A stretch of DNA of 64,000 nt from assembly GCA_963691655.1 (NCBI GenBank), contig OY829326.1, positions 39,893,989 through 39,957,988 on the forward strand. Direction: 5' to 3'. The DNA is from Toxonevra muliebris. Lineage: Eukaryota > Arthropoda > Insecta > Diptera > Pallopteridae. Under the pieces are notes generated by a model that saw nothing but the letters and a program-made list of their open reading frames with translations, was not told where the DNA came from and searched no databases. The position numbers and the translations under genes are program-made. Numbering within the stretch: the first letter of the stretch is position 1; every line of letters begins with the position of its first letter. Shown here in pieces: positions 1 through 12,684 of the stretch.

Positions 1-562
1 CCGTTTTTTGGCCCTACGCAGCTCCTCCACCTTTTCTGTCTATACTTGGGCTATGAGCTCATTTTACTTTTTTAATATTTTAGTTTTTCCACATTAATCA
101 AGTTGTAAGCAAAGGAAAATATAATTTCGAATTCATTTCAGTGAACACATTCAGGGTTGCATTATATTTTTGCGTGGTTTCGAATGCGGTTTCATTGAAA
201 CCCCTCATTTCCGTGGTTTCGCTTCACATATTTTTATATGCCGAAATTAAGCATTTCAACACAGTTTCAGCCGAAACCACGCAATTTCGGATCAGTGGGA
301 ACATAGTATAAAGACCAACTATTTAGCATGAGCAATAACATTTTATGCCACTTTCAATACTAAGAGGGTCCTCCTTGGGGGTTAATAGCTGCTCTCAGTC
401 GTCGTGGCATTGATGCAACTAAGTTGTTTGCGGTCTCTTCAAGAGCTATTGAAGTAAATATTTTATATTTATAAATAAATAATCATCCTTTATAAAACTG
501 TAGACGTAATTTTGACTTTTGCATAAAGTAGACTTTTGTCCTCCACTGTATTTATTTGAAAT
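1..562. other. Intergenic DNA with possible MITE remnant
   Basis: No coding exon was recognised. Around 120-310 there is a small inverted repeat: GCGTGGTTTCG near 170 and its reverse complement CGAAACCACGC near 272, with a further partial copy near 210. This looks like the remains of a short foldback or MITE element, but no target-site duplication could be fixed. The 3' untranslated region of the minus-strand gene to the right should end here; an AATAAA on the minus strand lies within a few bases of its stop codon. Confidence 0.35.
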
Positions 563-1465
563 TCATATGCAATATGTTGGTTTGTATAGATAACATTGTC
601 TCATTTCTATATTGTAAAAGGTTCCTGAAGGGCATGTTAGTTCCATTCCATTGATAACTCCGTTATTGCGATAGCAAGATATATATCTATAAATACATAC
701 ATTTGAATTAAGAAAGTTCAAAATACAAATTGCTAATCACACTTTACATATAAAATGCAAGTAATAAAATCTAAAAAAAGTTTTTTTTTTCCCCCTCACC
801 TTTTGCAATATATATCATTCGGCAAAGTCGGATATAGGCCCAACACCTGCATCTGTTCACAAATTTCATTCGGTGTTAATGGCGATATGGATACGGTTGT
901 AGAAGGTTCAGTCATGGTTGATGTTGGTGGTGCTTGTGTTGTTGGATTATTTGTATCAACAATATCGCAAGTGATATCCACAATATCAGCAGCGTTTGTG
1001 CAAAAATTATCATTTGTAGCATCACATATAGAACCTTGTGGACAATAACCGATTTGGCCAGTTGGGTGCACAGTATTGTAGCACATCTGGAAAGTGGTGC
1101 GGCCGAGGCAAGCGAATTTATGATTACGATGAGCATTACAACTACCACATTTTGAAGTGTCACCACAGCTTGGAGGACGGTCTTTGTGTTTCTGTATACA
1201 AATGGAATTATACTGGGTGCACTGCAGTCCTTCTGAACAATGATAAAGAACGTCCGTGTATGGTGTATCTTCTAAGTATTAGAAATTAGGAAATATATAT
1301 TTATATTTGATAGAGTTGATGTGTTCAAATTTTTTTTATATGTTTACCGCCAAAACATAAATAAAAAGATGTAGAATTTATGCATGCTGCTCCATTCACC
1401 TGACAAACGTTACAATCTGCTCTGATGGTAGTTGTGAAAAGGAAAAAACTTAATATTGAAAGAAG
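563..1465 (-). CDS. Secreted Cys-rich protein with C-terminal chitin-binding type-2 domain (gene 1)
   Basis: Three coding exons were reconstructed on the minus strand: 1348-1465, 800-1271 and 563-686. All have AG/GT borders and matching phases (0, then 1, then 2). They encode 237 residues before the stop, starting in the hydrophobic part of a signal peptide (LLSILSFFLFTTTIRA) followed at once by the first Cys module (CNVCQVNGAAC). A second module follows (CGSCNAHRNHKFAC to FC), then a short Thr/Pro-rich linker, then a six-cysteine module resembling CBM14/peritrophin-A (EICEQ, YCKR, SCY, TCPSGTFY, RQC, YCI). The first exon with the ATG was not fixed; an ATG at 1750 with a donor at 1726 gives phase 0 and is only a candidate. 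Exon sizes and phases match gene 2, and the last exon has the same length. The likely role is extracellular binding to chitin, in gut lining, cuticle or egg covering. This is family inference; the exact orthologue is unknown. Confidence 0.8.
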
Positions 1466-3235
1466 CTGAAATATTTAAAAATTTTGATCATTTAATACCA
1501 CTGTGTAGCAGTTTTTATCCAGATAGCGGTTCAAGGAATTTGGGTTGCTGCTGTGAGCGCACAGGTAGCCAAATCAAATTTTGTTTAAAATGTTTTTTAT
1601 TTCCTATTTGATTTTGAATTTTTCTTCCAGTTGTGTAACACTATGCTCGTCACAAACTGAATTCTACTATAATAACCTTATTTACAACTAAGATACTCTA
1701 TCACCTTATTTCCAAATTTGTATTACTTTGCTTCTTTCAATGCAAGTCATGAAAAATTATCCACTTAAGGTTTTTTTGATCCAGGCACCGAAGGAATATG
1801 TAAACTTTTTGTTAATTTTTTTCACGATTTTTATTTTGTTTTCTTCAAAGATATTCCACAATTCAGATGTTTGAACTTTTTAAATAATCTGAATTTCTAA
1901 CGCTAATCAATTTTTATTTTAAAATTTTTTAAATTCGAACAAGCCCAAAGACTTTTTTGAACGTACGAAACCTTTCATTAGATTCCATGGAAACTAAAAG
2001 ATGGAAAAATCCTTACAACTTTAAATTTGAATTTCATTTAAAGTAAATTTGAGAGTATGAAGCTAATTATAAAAATAATTTCACTTTCACTACTTATTAG
2101 GATTCTTAGATAGAGATAATGCTTTCTAAATGAAATCCTAAATTCATGGACCCAACTTTTTTTACATAATTTGCTTCCAAGAATAATCTATATACATATT
2201 TAATTTCTTTTATGTATGGAATTTTATTGCACTTTTATCTTTTCATTTTATATGTATTCGAAATTGTTATCACTTCCACAAAAAGGCTTAAAACTCATGA
2301 TAAACACTGTACTTAACATTAAATATATATATTATATATATGTGGATACATACTTGACAAGTATAAGAAAAGTTTTTTGAAATATATTTAGACATTGTTT
2401 TATTTAAACTTTTCTTCATTGGTAAAGTTCTTCTCGTTTTGGCTCCCGTAAATCAACTGACGAGATTCGGATGCTACAGCTTAATTTAAAGTGTCTACTT
2501 TTTTAAATTTTTTAATAATATTATTTTGGTAGGTGCTAATTTATTTGTTGATATTTTCTTTTAGCTTTTATTTTTTGAATATTTGAATAATAAGTTAAGC
2601 GTTTTCAGCATAAATACAGTTAGGGTTAAGCACCTTATTAGATAATTTCAAAATTGTTATTGTAAAATATTATTTATGCATTCCAAAATTGTGCATATGT
2701 ATGTATATGTATGTATACATATTAGCTGAAATCTTTAGTGGGTCAACAAGTGAGTTAACAGTAGAAATTAACTAATTTCTAATACAATTTAACTCTGTTC
2801 AGTGAAGAGAGTGACTTTCCCACTCTTACTCTACTTACTCTTACTTTACTAAACAAACACCAAAAACTTCACATTCTGATCTCCCAATGAATTTAAATGA
2901 CTTTGTTCGACATAAATGGGTCGCTCTGGATTGCAAACGTTTTTTTTCTCCCTACATTTAGGGCCATTTTTTCAAAGCACTAATCCAAAGTTTAATCATC
3001 GGTTAGTAGCAGTTGATAGTTCTGATTAGTACCGGACATTGAAAAACGATCCTTAGACATTTACTAAAAATAAAATTTTTCATGGCATTTAGTGTATAAG
3101 ATTCCAGCAGATTTTTCAAAGTGTATTAAATACATGATACAATAAATAGTATGGAAACAGTGAAGAAACTCAAAAAAAAATTTAATATAACCATTCAAAA
3201 AATTCCAAAAAAATCTCATCACTAAGGCAATTTTA
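1466..3235. other. AT-rich intergenic DNA, nothing recognised
   Basis: No exon, RNA gene or clear repeat boundary was seen. The missing first exon of the minus-strand gene to the left should lie in the first part of this stretch. Confidence 0.4.
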
Positions 3236-3560
3236 ACTTATGTGGCACCTGTTTGGTATAAAAAGCATGGATCAAGGTCAATAAATTAAAGAAACTACCC
3301 AGAGTTTGCACAACGGGGCCATAAGGTCAGCTCTGACTGCATTTTTAAAGGTATTATGAAACCTATCCCCAAATTCATTTATTCATTAAGAAAAAAACAC
3401 TGCAATTTTCAGCAAAACTCATCTTAGGAAATGAAGAAGGCCCAAAGCGCTGCTGGCAATCCCTATTTAGGGACGAAGTTGAAATTTTCACAATGAATCT
3501 AAGCCTAAGTGAGTTGGATTTTATAGTTTAGAGTTATGGGTAGGCTGGACTTAACCAAAG
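3236..3560 (+). mobile_element. Decayed LINE reverse-transcriptase fragment
   Basis: Plus-strand translation with frameshifts resembles the thumb region of Jockey-clade reverse transcriptases. There is a W...K..L stretch followed by a block like the LNKVQRLACLAITGA motif (here spread over two frames near 3270-3345), then a short leucine-rich end. Stops and frameshifts make it non-functional. Confidence 0.5.
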
Positions 3561-3649
3561 CACTCAGTCAACGAGGACCATTGTGCTATACCCAAGGATA
3601 GAAACAGTAGAAGAGAGTAGAGATACAGGAAGGTTATGTGGGGATAAAT

Positions 3650-4450
3650 GGGAAGAAGAAAGGTCTAGGGTCTCTCAACCTCGAAATTCTTTGTTTCACT
3701 GATGAACCTCAGAAGCTCAGGAAGAGAGAGAGTATGGATATTATTCATACTCAAGACATCACTACCCAACAGCCTTAATGTGATTCTCGCGAACGCCGGA
3801 CAGCTACAAAGATAATGCTCCGTAGTATCGTCGTCCCCAAGACACGATTGGCAAATTCTGACCACATGTGTTATGCACTGTGATGACACCCAGGTCCTTT
3901 TTTCTTAGTTTCAGAAGAAATTCCGCTCATTTCCTGTTAGGTTGTCTCACGAAGCACTTTGCGTTTATGCAGGAGTTAGGCTCGGACCATCTTTCTCTAT
4001 GGAGAGAACCCTCAAAATCGTTGATCCAACGCATGATCTCCCCAGAACTTACGCCAAGAAAAGATTTCGGACCCCATGGAGTATTTGCAGAGCCTTCATT
4101 AACTAGTTTATCGGCTAGTTCATTCCCTGCTCTATAAGGCATAACTTGTTGTGTTTTGCAACACTATTTAGTTTTGCCTTACACTCGCTGATCAATTTTG
4201 AGGAGCTGACAGAGTTAGCAAGGGTCTTCAGTGCAACTTGGCTATCACTGCAGATACCTGTGCACTTCCCATGCCATCTCTTCTCAGTTATCCAGCTCTA
4301 GGATAGCGTAAACCTCCGTTAGGAAGACTGACGCCATCTTTCCAGTGAAAAAAGAGCACTTGGTGTCAGCGTCCAAGTACCAACCGGATCCAGTTTGAGG
4401 ATTTGGATCCGTCTGTATAGAAGACATGACGAAGACCTCGGAGTACGACC
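3650..4450 (-). mobile_element. Decayed LINE 3' part (RNase H plus C-terminal zinc-binding motif), minus strand
   Basis: Two minus-strand open stretches belong to one element. One (3927-4142) contains GNELADKLVNEGS and later GPKSFLGVS, typical of the RNase H end of Jockey/R1-like LINE ORF2. The other (3665-3889) contains CQSC, TTEHYLCSCPAF and LLGSDVL, the usual C-terminal CxxC...H...C motif. The two are separated by a frameshift. The element is inverted relative to the LINE pieces on both sides, so this is a nest of separate insertions or a rearrangement. Confidence 0.75.
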
Positions 4451-4484
4451 TCTGGCCTAAGTGACTGCTGTCATCTCCAATATA

Positions 4485-5510
4485 ACTTCAAACAGCATGA
4501 GGGACAAAGGTACAACGGACGAAGGAGTTGGAGCCGTAATTTATGGGGGAAAACTAAGAAGACGCTTAGTTATCAGTATGCGTCAAAAATATTCAGTTTT
4601 CAGGCCGAAATACAGGAAATAAAGCTCTGCTTAAGAAAAGAATTAGTCAGTACACCTTGAATAACCAAATCTTTGTCCACTCTGACTCTTAACTCTTTTG
4701 AAATAGAATCAAAACTAATTTTGGATTAATGTTCTACAAAGAACTCCTGAAATGGGTTCCAGGTCATAATGAGCATATCGTCGGCGTTCTGGCAGAACTC
4801 ACTAAGTCCATTTTTTAAATTTCAGAGTTAAAGTTAGTTTATGCAGTGCATGGTGCGATATAAACACTGGCGAAACTTAAAAAGTTAACAGATTGATACG
4901 CACATTTGTATACGTTTTAACTGGGTCGTCAAAAATCTAATTTATTAATTTGGACTTAGTGATTTCTGCTTGAACGACGACATAGGAAACATAGAGGCAG
5001 ATGAACTCGCTTGTTTAGGGGCTGCCGGACCGGAATCATTCTGAGGGTTGCCATGGAGTTCCACATAGTACAATCTCAATAAATAGCTGGAAGAAACTTT
5101 ACATCAATATTGGATAACAACAAAATAAATAAGATTAGCAAAAACCTTCATGCCAGAAAGATTTTTAAGAATTCTCGAAATTCTTGGATTTTAAACTGAA
5201 CATTGTAGAGTAAATAAACACAGTAAGAGTAAATAACATGGAAATTGGATAGAACGATTTATATAGGTTATGCAACGAAAAATAGGAAACAGCTGAGCAC
5301 ATACTGTGTCACTGCAATCGCCTAACATCGACGTTTATGAAATGATTACTTAGAACCACCCCAAATCGAAAAAAATTCTGCCATGAAGGTTTCAGAACTC
5401 TTAAAGAATACAAAACTCAGCTATATTTTGTAATCGAAAGAGTTTGTTACAATAGGAGCAATTGAAGACCCAGTGGCTAGATGACCAGATACTGGGTCTA
5501 TACTGAATCC
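4485..5510 (+). mobile_element. Decayed LINE RNase H and C-terminal region, plus strand
   Basis: The plus strand encodes RNase H-like pieces in shifting frames: TDEGVGAVIYGGKL near 4520, then an FQAEIQEIKLC-like stretch near 4600, WVPGHNEH near 4755 and ADELACLGAAGPES near 5000. A C-terminal segment with LCNEK...AEHILCHCNRL character follows near 5270-5320. These are the order and motifs of a Jockey/R1-type ORF2 end. Many stops and frameshifts are present. Confidence 0.65.
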
Positions 5511-5645
5511 ATTCTAAACCTAATAGAAGATGATTCAAGAAAAAATAATATCAACCCAATTTTAATTATAAATAGATTATTGTTTTATTAAAACTTAGAG
5601 ATATGTATTAACTTTTTTTTTTCAAAAAAAATAACACAAAATTAT

Positions 5646-6706
5646 TTAAAGACATCCACTTGGTTTTACGCCTTCACAAGTATTTGTAGTTCCATTGAAA
5701 TATCTGCCTTGAGGGCATGACACACGACTGCCTACCACTGTTCCGGCGCTTTTATAGCAATTTAAATAGCTGCAATGGAATATTTGATTAAAACTTGTTA
5801 GTCAAAAAAATAAATAATAATAAAAAATAAAATATTACGTACGTAGTGCATGTGGTATCGTTCGGATATGGAAAACGACCGACAACATTTTTAGATGCAC
5901 ACACAGCATTGTCATTATTTGATGGTGGTGGTGGTGTTACTGTTGATATTGGTGGTGTTACTGATGATATTGTTGGTGTTGGTGAAAATATAGTAGTTGT
6001 CGTTACTGGTTCTAAAGTTGAGGAACTTATAGTTGTCGAACTTTCAGTCGTAGGAGGAAATTCAGTTGGTGGTGCATCAATTGCTACATCCAGATCACAA
6101 ATTTCATCTGCATTATCCACGCATTGTGTAGCACATGGCAGGTCACCTTTGGAGCCCAGGGATGAATAACAAAATTCTCCTTCTGGACATGTTCCACGTA
6201 TATCACTCAATTGGCCATCAAAACACATTGTAAATGTTTTGCGACTGGTGCATGTGTAATCACCAGAAGCACCTGTACATTGGCCACATTTCGTTGTATC
6301 ACCACAAGCGGGTTTTACATTTGGTTGTGTTGCTGGACTCGCACAAATAGGACCCACTGCTGTGCATACTTGATCTGCCATGGGGCATGTGTATGTAATT
6401 GTAGTATTGTCGATATCTGAAACGAGAGTGGAATAAAGTAAATTGATGAGTTTTTTCGAAACTATACAGAAATGGTGATAAAGTCATCTTACTATTAAAG
6501 CACAATCGGAATTCATTTTTACTAATGCAAGCAGCGCCATTTGAATTGCACGTATTACAAGCGGCATCGGTGTAACCGACAAGTAAAGTGGCGGCTATTA
6601 TCACGACCACTGTTAACTATAAGGAATTAACATTTTACTATTAAGTATTATATTTCAATGGAATATAAAATTATGCAAGTCTTACGCTAAGTCCCGACAT
6701 TTTCAT
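5646..6706 (-). CDS. Secreted Cys-rich mucin-like protein with chitin-binding type-2 domain (gene 2)
   Basis: Complete four-exon minus-strand gene: 6686-6706, 6493-6616, 5843-6416 and 5646-5769, with phases 0, 1 and 2 and GT/AG borders. The product is 280 residues. The first exon codes only MKMSGLS; exon 2 continues the signal peptide (LTVVVIIAATLLVGYTDA) and starts the first Cys module (CNTCNSNGAAC). Exon 3 carries the second module (CGQCTGASGDYTC, TMCF, TCPEGEFC), then a linker of roughly 60 residues rich in Thr, Ser and Pro that should be heavily O-glycosylated. A CBM14-type module follows (CASK, TTC, NCY, SCPQGRYF, NTC, SGC) and spans exons 3 and 4. Known CBM14/mucin architecture points to an extracellular chitin-associated protein such as a peritrophic matrix component; that is inference. 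A minus-strand AATAAA lies near 5584-5589. Confidence 0.88.
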
Positions 6707-9419
6707 TTTTTTCTAATAAATTTTTTTCTATTGTATTCCTGTTTGAATTAATGGAACTCTTCTGTGCCTATTTAACAAACTAACAAATTTTTTGTAAAAA
6801 CTTTCATTTATATATATTTTTAACTCAGCATAGGATTGGCTGGGATTGTGAAAGCGATAAGCTTTTCGTATCTTTCATTGTCAAAGAGATAAAAAGCACC
6901 ATTAACCAAAAAACATTTGTTATAATGAAATTATATGAGTGTTTATCTGTTTTATTACACATTATCATTATTCTTGAGGTATTTCATTTGACATTGACTT
7001 GGCTGCACTTTACAGGGAACATTTTCCTCTGAAACTATTCAAATCCGATTTTTTCTCGTAAGTGCTGGAATCCTGTGAAGCTGTCATTGAAGTGTAATAG
7101 AGAATATCTCTCTTTAGAAAGAGTTATTCAAAATCAGACTTTGTTTTTGTATCGAGCTCAGATTGCCAAGTTTTTGTAAGCTACAAGAAGTAAATTTTAC
7201 AGGAGAAGGTTTTAGGATGGTATATGGGAAATTAAAATTTTCCAACTGATTTTCTCTAGTATCGCTAACAATATACTTGAATATGGTTATGAAAAGATCT
7301 AAGCACCAGTACTAAAACTCAATTTTTGTTAAATAGAAACGATTTTGAAAAGCATGCCGCTTACCATAATTTGGAGATCACAGCTCGGAATATGTGCGGT
7401 GACCATATTATTGGGAACAAAAAGTTTTTATTATTACAACATACAAATGATTTTAATCAGTAGAAGGAAATTTCCCACTTGTGTGGCATTTAGCAGCGTT
7501 TTTTGGTGGAATTTAACATCGCTCACATACTTACTTTTAAATTCCGGCCATCAAAATTTAGTGACCATTGTTCAATAACGCAATCCAATCACTAACAGCC
7601 TCATTTCTATAATGAATTTTGATAATTGCGTTGTTGAGGCGTGTATTTTCCATGTTTATAAATGGCAGCACAATGGTTGAAAATATGAACTCAAATTTAA
7701 ACCTTTAGTTAATTTTTTTTCTCTTTTCTTTTTCTTGAGCAACGCTTTGAATTTTTGTTATTGTTCTGGCATTATTGTTCATTTAAGCCTCAAAGTTCTT
7801 TAACAAAATATCGGGGACAGTTTGTTAAAATACAGAAATGTCCAAGAAAATCAGAAAGGAATGGTCACCGTGTATATCTCCCATCTACAAATCCTTAGGA
7901 CTTTTCTAACCCTATATTGTATGACCATAAGCAAATATTTGATTCCTGGGCCATGATCGGCATCGTAGTCCGAGGTTACATAGATAGATTAGAAAGGGTG
8001 TGATGTACTACGACCTTAAGAGATCTATTGTACCCCAGTCCAAGGTTATCGCTATAAAAAAAAATAAATAAATAAAAAAATAGGCCAGCAATGATGATCT
8101 AGAAATCTAGAAAAATTCACATACAGTTTAAAGAAGATACAACTGAAAAAACTGAGAGAAGTACTAAGTTTCCCATTTCGCAGACAACAAAGTGATCGGC
8201 GAAGGTAATTTATACTCAAAATCTCTATATCTGTAAAAGCCATGTAAAATGCCCGTCACATGCAGCAAATCTTGCAATCGAGAAACCTGCCTACTTGATA
8301 CAAGAAAATAACCTCTGTTCATCGACTTACATGAGATCAATTCGAAATCGATATCAATACGTCAAAATGCTCTGATTGGTGATACCACAAAGTGCTACTA
8401 GACTGGAGATTAAAAGGGCTCTATAGGACCCGGAATGTATTCCAGGCAAACAAATACAGCAATGCCCCCATAATCCAATTAATAACCCAGTAGATTTGTG
8501 AACAATAAATTCAGGAATGACTGTGGTACTCTTAGAACAAGTAATAATTTAATAGAACCTCGACTTTAACTAAAAGAATCATGTGACATTCGACATTGGA
8601 ACCATGCTCTAAATTTTGAGGAAATCGAAATCACTTCTTCTTTAGATTTTCGATGTCCAGCATACAGAAGGCAGCAGGAGCGTTCTTCCAAAGTACATTT
8701 CTTCGTTTATCATTCTCAATTCCGTATTTTTCCCAAAATTTAGTATTTAAGGAAATTTTTTTTTTAAAATATGTTGTTTTTAGAGGTTTAGTTTAAGCTT
8801 ATTATATTCTTTATTTAGCTTATCATAACACCGCATGGACTAATTCTTGGAAGCAGTCAAAATTCATGATTGTGTTCTTTGTCGTAGTGTCTTGAAGGTT
8901 TTTAAATAAAGTCTAAAATGTATTTACCAAGAAATTTATATTAAAACTATTTAGCTCAAGGAAAGTTTTTCTATGGACGATTATGTGAATAAATAATAAA
9001 CACAAGCGTCCTTAAACTTTCACTCATAGATAGACAATTTCTACTTTCATTGGAAGATAAAAAAAAAAAAACAAAAAAATATTTTAATGTTTCACCTTGC
9101 AACGCCTCTTCACAAACAAATAAAAAGGAACGCCTAAATTTTCTATAGCAAACCAAAGTCAAATTTTATAGCAAAATTCTACGAAAAATTTCTAGATAAG
9201 AATTTAATTCTACTACATATACATACATATGTAAGTAAATACCTAGATATATTATAAAGTGTGTACATGAGCGTTGAACATAAAACGTGTTAGAATATGT
9301 ATATGTAAACAAGTTTAATCTTATTTAGTAGCACACACCTTAGATTTTAAATATGATGGTTGTGTTTTATTTACATACTTCTGAATGAAAGAAGACATGT
9401 ATTATCAGGCTGAGTCTGA
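6707..9419. other. Intergenic DNA, mostly unrecognised
   Basis: This separates the minus-strand gene 2 from the plus-strand gene 3. Short open stretches occur (for example 7345-7578) but lack domains or codon structure. Around 8011-8045 a stretch containing AGATCTATTGTACC matches the 3' module of the composite SINE at 35052-35195, so a SINE tail is likely there. Nothing else is supported. Confidence 0.4.
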
Positions 9420-9428
9420 TATAAAAAG
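9420..9428 (+). promoter_or_regulatory. TATA box of gene 3
   Basis: TATAAAAAG lies 66 bp upstream of the ATG at 9486. The paralogue at 13913 has the identical nine bases at 13831, 82 bp before its ATG, which supports a real core promoter. Confidence 0.6.
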
Positions 9429-9485
9429 CAGAAACGAAATTGTGAAAGCGTTTAGTTTAACGCATACAGAACAATCAAAACAATC

Positions 9486-10021
9486 ATGAAACAAATACGC
9501 ACTGTGATTCTTTTGGTTGGTATTGAATACAAATATTTCCAATATATCATGCTGTAAAATTAATAAAAAAATTTCTTTTCTATTCACATTCATCACAATA
9601 GAACATTATTTTGGCAACTGCATTTCTGGTGGATCAAACAGCTGGAAAATGTAATGCTTGCAGTGATTATGGCATTGCGTGCATTGATGAGACATCGTTT
9701 TATCTATGTAATAATGGTGTCGTGCAGCCTGGGAATCTAAACAAATGCCCAGATGGTAAAATTTGCAGTGATTCGTCTTTAAAATGTGCTCCAAAAGGTG
9801 CAACTCCTGGATGTGCTCAGGTGGATTGCGGTTGTACTGAAGACAAATTATTTACATGCACTAGTCGCACCACATTTGCCCAATGCCAAGGCACAACAAT
9901 TCTTAAGAATGGTACTTGTCCTCATGGCTTGACATGCGATTCAGCGCAGGCGGGAATTTGTGTTGATAAATGTAAATTGGGACCTGTATTAGAATGTGAT
10001 CGAGACCCTCCAGTAGTATAA
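9486..10021 (+). CDS. Small secreted Cys-rich two-module protein (gene 3)
   Basis: Two exons, 9486-9515 and 9602-10021, encode 149 residues. Exon 1 is only ten codons (MKQIRTVILL). Exon 2 continues the hydrophobic leader (NIILATAFLVDQTAG) and begins the mature protein at CNACSDYGIAC. Two modules follow: the first ends near CPDGKICSDSSLKC, the second runs from CGCTEDKLFTC through CTSRTTFAQC to CPHGLTC and a final Cys pair. These align with the first two modules of genes 1 and 2, but the Thr/Pro linker and CBM14 domain are absent. Splicing in phase 0 requires the donor GTTGGT, although GTATTG lies four bases on; the paralogue at 13913 uses the same site. AATAAA follows the stop. The family suggests an extracellular, possibly chitin-associated role; no precise function can be assigned. 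Confidence 0.8.
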
Positions 10022-12680
10022 GATTTTCATAGATTCGTTATATAATAAGTTTCATAATAAAAATACAACAATAATAAAATATAATGAAATAAATTTGGTT
10101 ATTTGCATTCCATGACTTGCTTGTTCTAGTTGAATCATTAATTGATTGATTTAAGAAGTTTACGCATTCAATTTGATTTGCTCGCACTTTTAAGATTTAA
10201 TTTCGATTTATAGTGTAGGCGTGGTTATTTTGTTTACTCATTTAATTGTAATTTTTTTCAAGATATTGCACGAATGAATAGAAATTAATTTTACTTTTCT
10301 ATGAATCCTCTGTGAGTTTACAACATTTTCTGTGGTGTCTAAGAACTTGCTGTTAAATATAATATTTATTTTTTATTTATGTAATTAGATAGCTATGGAT
10401 GAGTTCGAGCGAATGTGATTAAAATTTCATGTATCAATTGAGGTGTATTGTAAAATGTATTCAAGTTCATTGGATACTTCTCTAAATGTTATTTCTAAAA
10501 TTAGAAATCAACTCGATTTTTTCTTAAGCCGCCGTTTGCGTGGTGGAAAAAGTTACGTTAGTAGTGTGGTAATGTATGTCATACCCAGAGCCTCTACTTT
10601 CTGAAATAATTTCTGTACCGGCCAAATACAGGCATGGTCGCTTCTAGTAGCTTTTCATAACATTTTTCTAAAGGTAATTTGCTATCTATAAGCATTCTGG
10701 GTAAAATCAGTTCCACACCAGATCTTGTCGAAATTCGTTAGCGTATAACATCCACACACAATTTATAAAATGTCACAAGTATCACTTCTATTGCAAATGA
10801 TCATAAACCCTCATCACACCTAGCAATTACAAATATTTGGCTTATTTTTTTTACTGTCAAAAAGATTATAATTATTTCCCTAATTATTTAAGCCTTTGTA
10901 TAATAAAACAATTCTAAGAAATTTCATTCATGAATGCTTAAAAATTATTTTAGTATTATAAAATTAAACAAATATTTAGCTCGTTTTCGAAATTTGAGAA
11001 CATTTATTTAAGTTGCTTGTTAAGATTATCAATGTTATAATTACAGTGCTAGTTATGATTAAAATGGCATGAGTTAAGTAAATTATAGAAAAGAAATATG
11101 GAAAGTTAAAAAACTATTATAGATATAAAAAACAAAAAGTAAAAAAAAAAACAAAAAAAAATTTTTAAATATAAATCAGTAATACATACACTCACATTTA
11201 CATAAAACTAAAAAAAAAGTAGATACATCGTGAACTATGATTTTTTCAAGTCTCTTTTAAAACTCAACGCATTGTTGCTAAGTCTAAAGCTAATGGGTAA
11301 TGAGTTACAAAAACAGAAAAAGCTGAAATTCAGATATTTGTAACTCAAAAAATGAATAGCTGAAAATATAGGTACGCATTTTCTGAACCAATTATTAAAC
11401 CAAAAATAATTTTTTTTTGTCTCCAGCCTGCAATGTTTGAAGGTCAGTTCAATCCATTCAGTGTTAGTAATTTCAATACCAATATCGTAATAAGCTAGCA
11501 CCAATCTAGAGAATGACATTGAATGAGCTTTGAGATTTCTTTCTTTTTTTAGTTACTTTACTTTCTTGTAAAATCTGAAAGCATCAATAAGGCAATTTTT
11601 TTATTTAATTAATTCCTCCAAAAGATTTTTCTGTCGTATCGCTTTCTTTCTCGACGCGTATCCCAAATAACATTTCCTATTTTCTGTTGGACTCTTCTGA
11701 CAAATTCCCTTTACATTTCAGTTGCTAGTTTTAAAGGTTTTTGCTGAAATTTTCGAAGTAATTGGCAACCAGATCTTCAGCAGCATCCTATTGAATGTTC
11801 TCTGAAGCTTCGGTTATTAACCAGAATTTGGGACCAATAAGAACGATTTGATATTTTGATATGAAAACTTTTACTTTCATTTGAATAGACATATTCAGAT
11901 GATGCGTTTCATGAAGTTTCATGTTTCTTCCAAGACGATATTGTTTACGAACGGTTCCCCTGTTGCATAGTTGCTATTTGTGTTAGATATATTAACTTTG
12001 AACATTTTATGATTTAGGATACCAGTGCTGATTTAGCTCATATAATCGGCAAAGTCAAGATCTTCAATTAGGTTAGTAAAATTCCAATGTATGTCAATAT
12101 TGATCTTGTCAACAGAACGATCTTGAACAAAACGATCAGGAAAAATGTGGAAGACATTAATGTTGATGCTCGTCAGAGATAGTATTAAAATCAAGTTATG
12201 GGAGCAGTACCGTTTAATTATTACCGAAATAAAGTCTTCTAAAAACAGAGTGGTTAGGGTTCTTCAAACTTGAAACGCGTTTTTCCTAGATTTGCACTTT
12301 TGGCAATTAGCGAGCAAGTTAAAAAATAAACACTTCTGATGATCGTTATAAAATTTCATCCAGATAGTCAAGACATGATACGCTGTACAATGGATCACGT
12401 TTATTTTTTCATTTTAAAAATTAGAAATTAGGGATCTTTTTGAATTTTTTGTTTCAGATCATTTTTCGCGATCAACAATCGTGAGCACCGAAGAGCTTTT
12501 TCACTTTTGCAAAAAAAAAAATAGAGTAAAAAAAAATCAAACAAATGACTTAAGGAGAGATGCCTGAGTGATGAAGCTGAATAAGGGATCCCTGTGTTAC
12601 CCTGCAGCTAGTTTAGCGTTTATGCGGCTTAGGGGATCTTTCCTAGTTTGAAAAAAGTTTTAAAATATATGCAGTTGTCA
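10022..12680. other. AT-rich intergenic DNA, nothing recognised
   Basis: No exon or element was identified. One open stretch at 11235-11519 (minus) is Phe-rich, low in complexity and without a domain. Confidence 0.4.
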
Positions 12681-12684
12681 TTAA

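Noticed and set aside
5846..6169. Plus-strand open frame with Gly/Val runs
   Set aside because: Antisense of the Thr/Pro linker of gene 2, which has a complete exon structure on the other strand.
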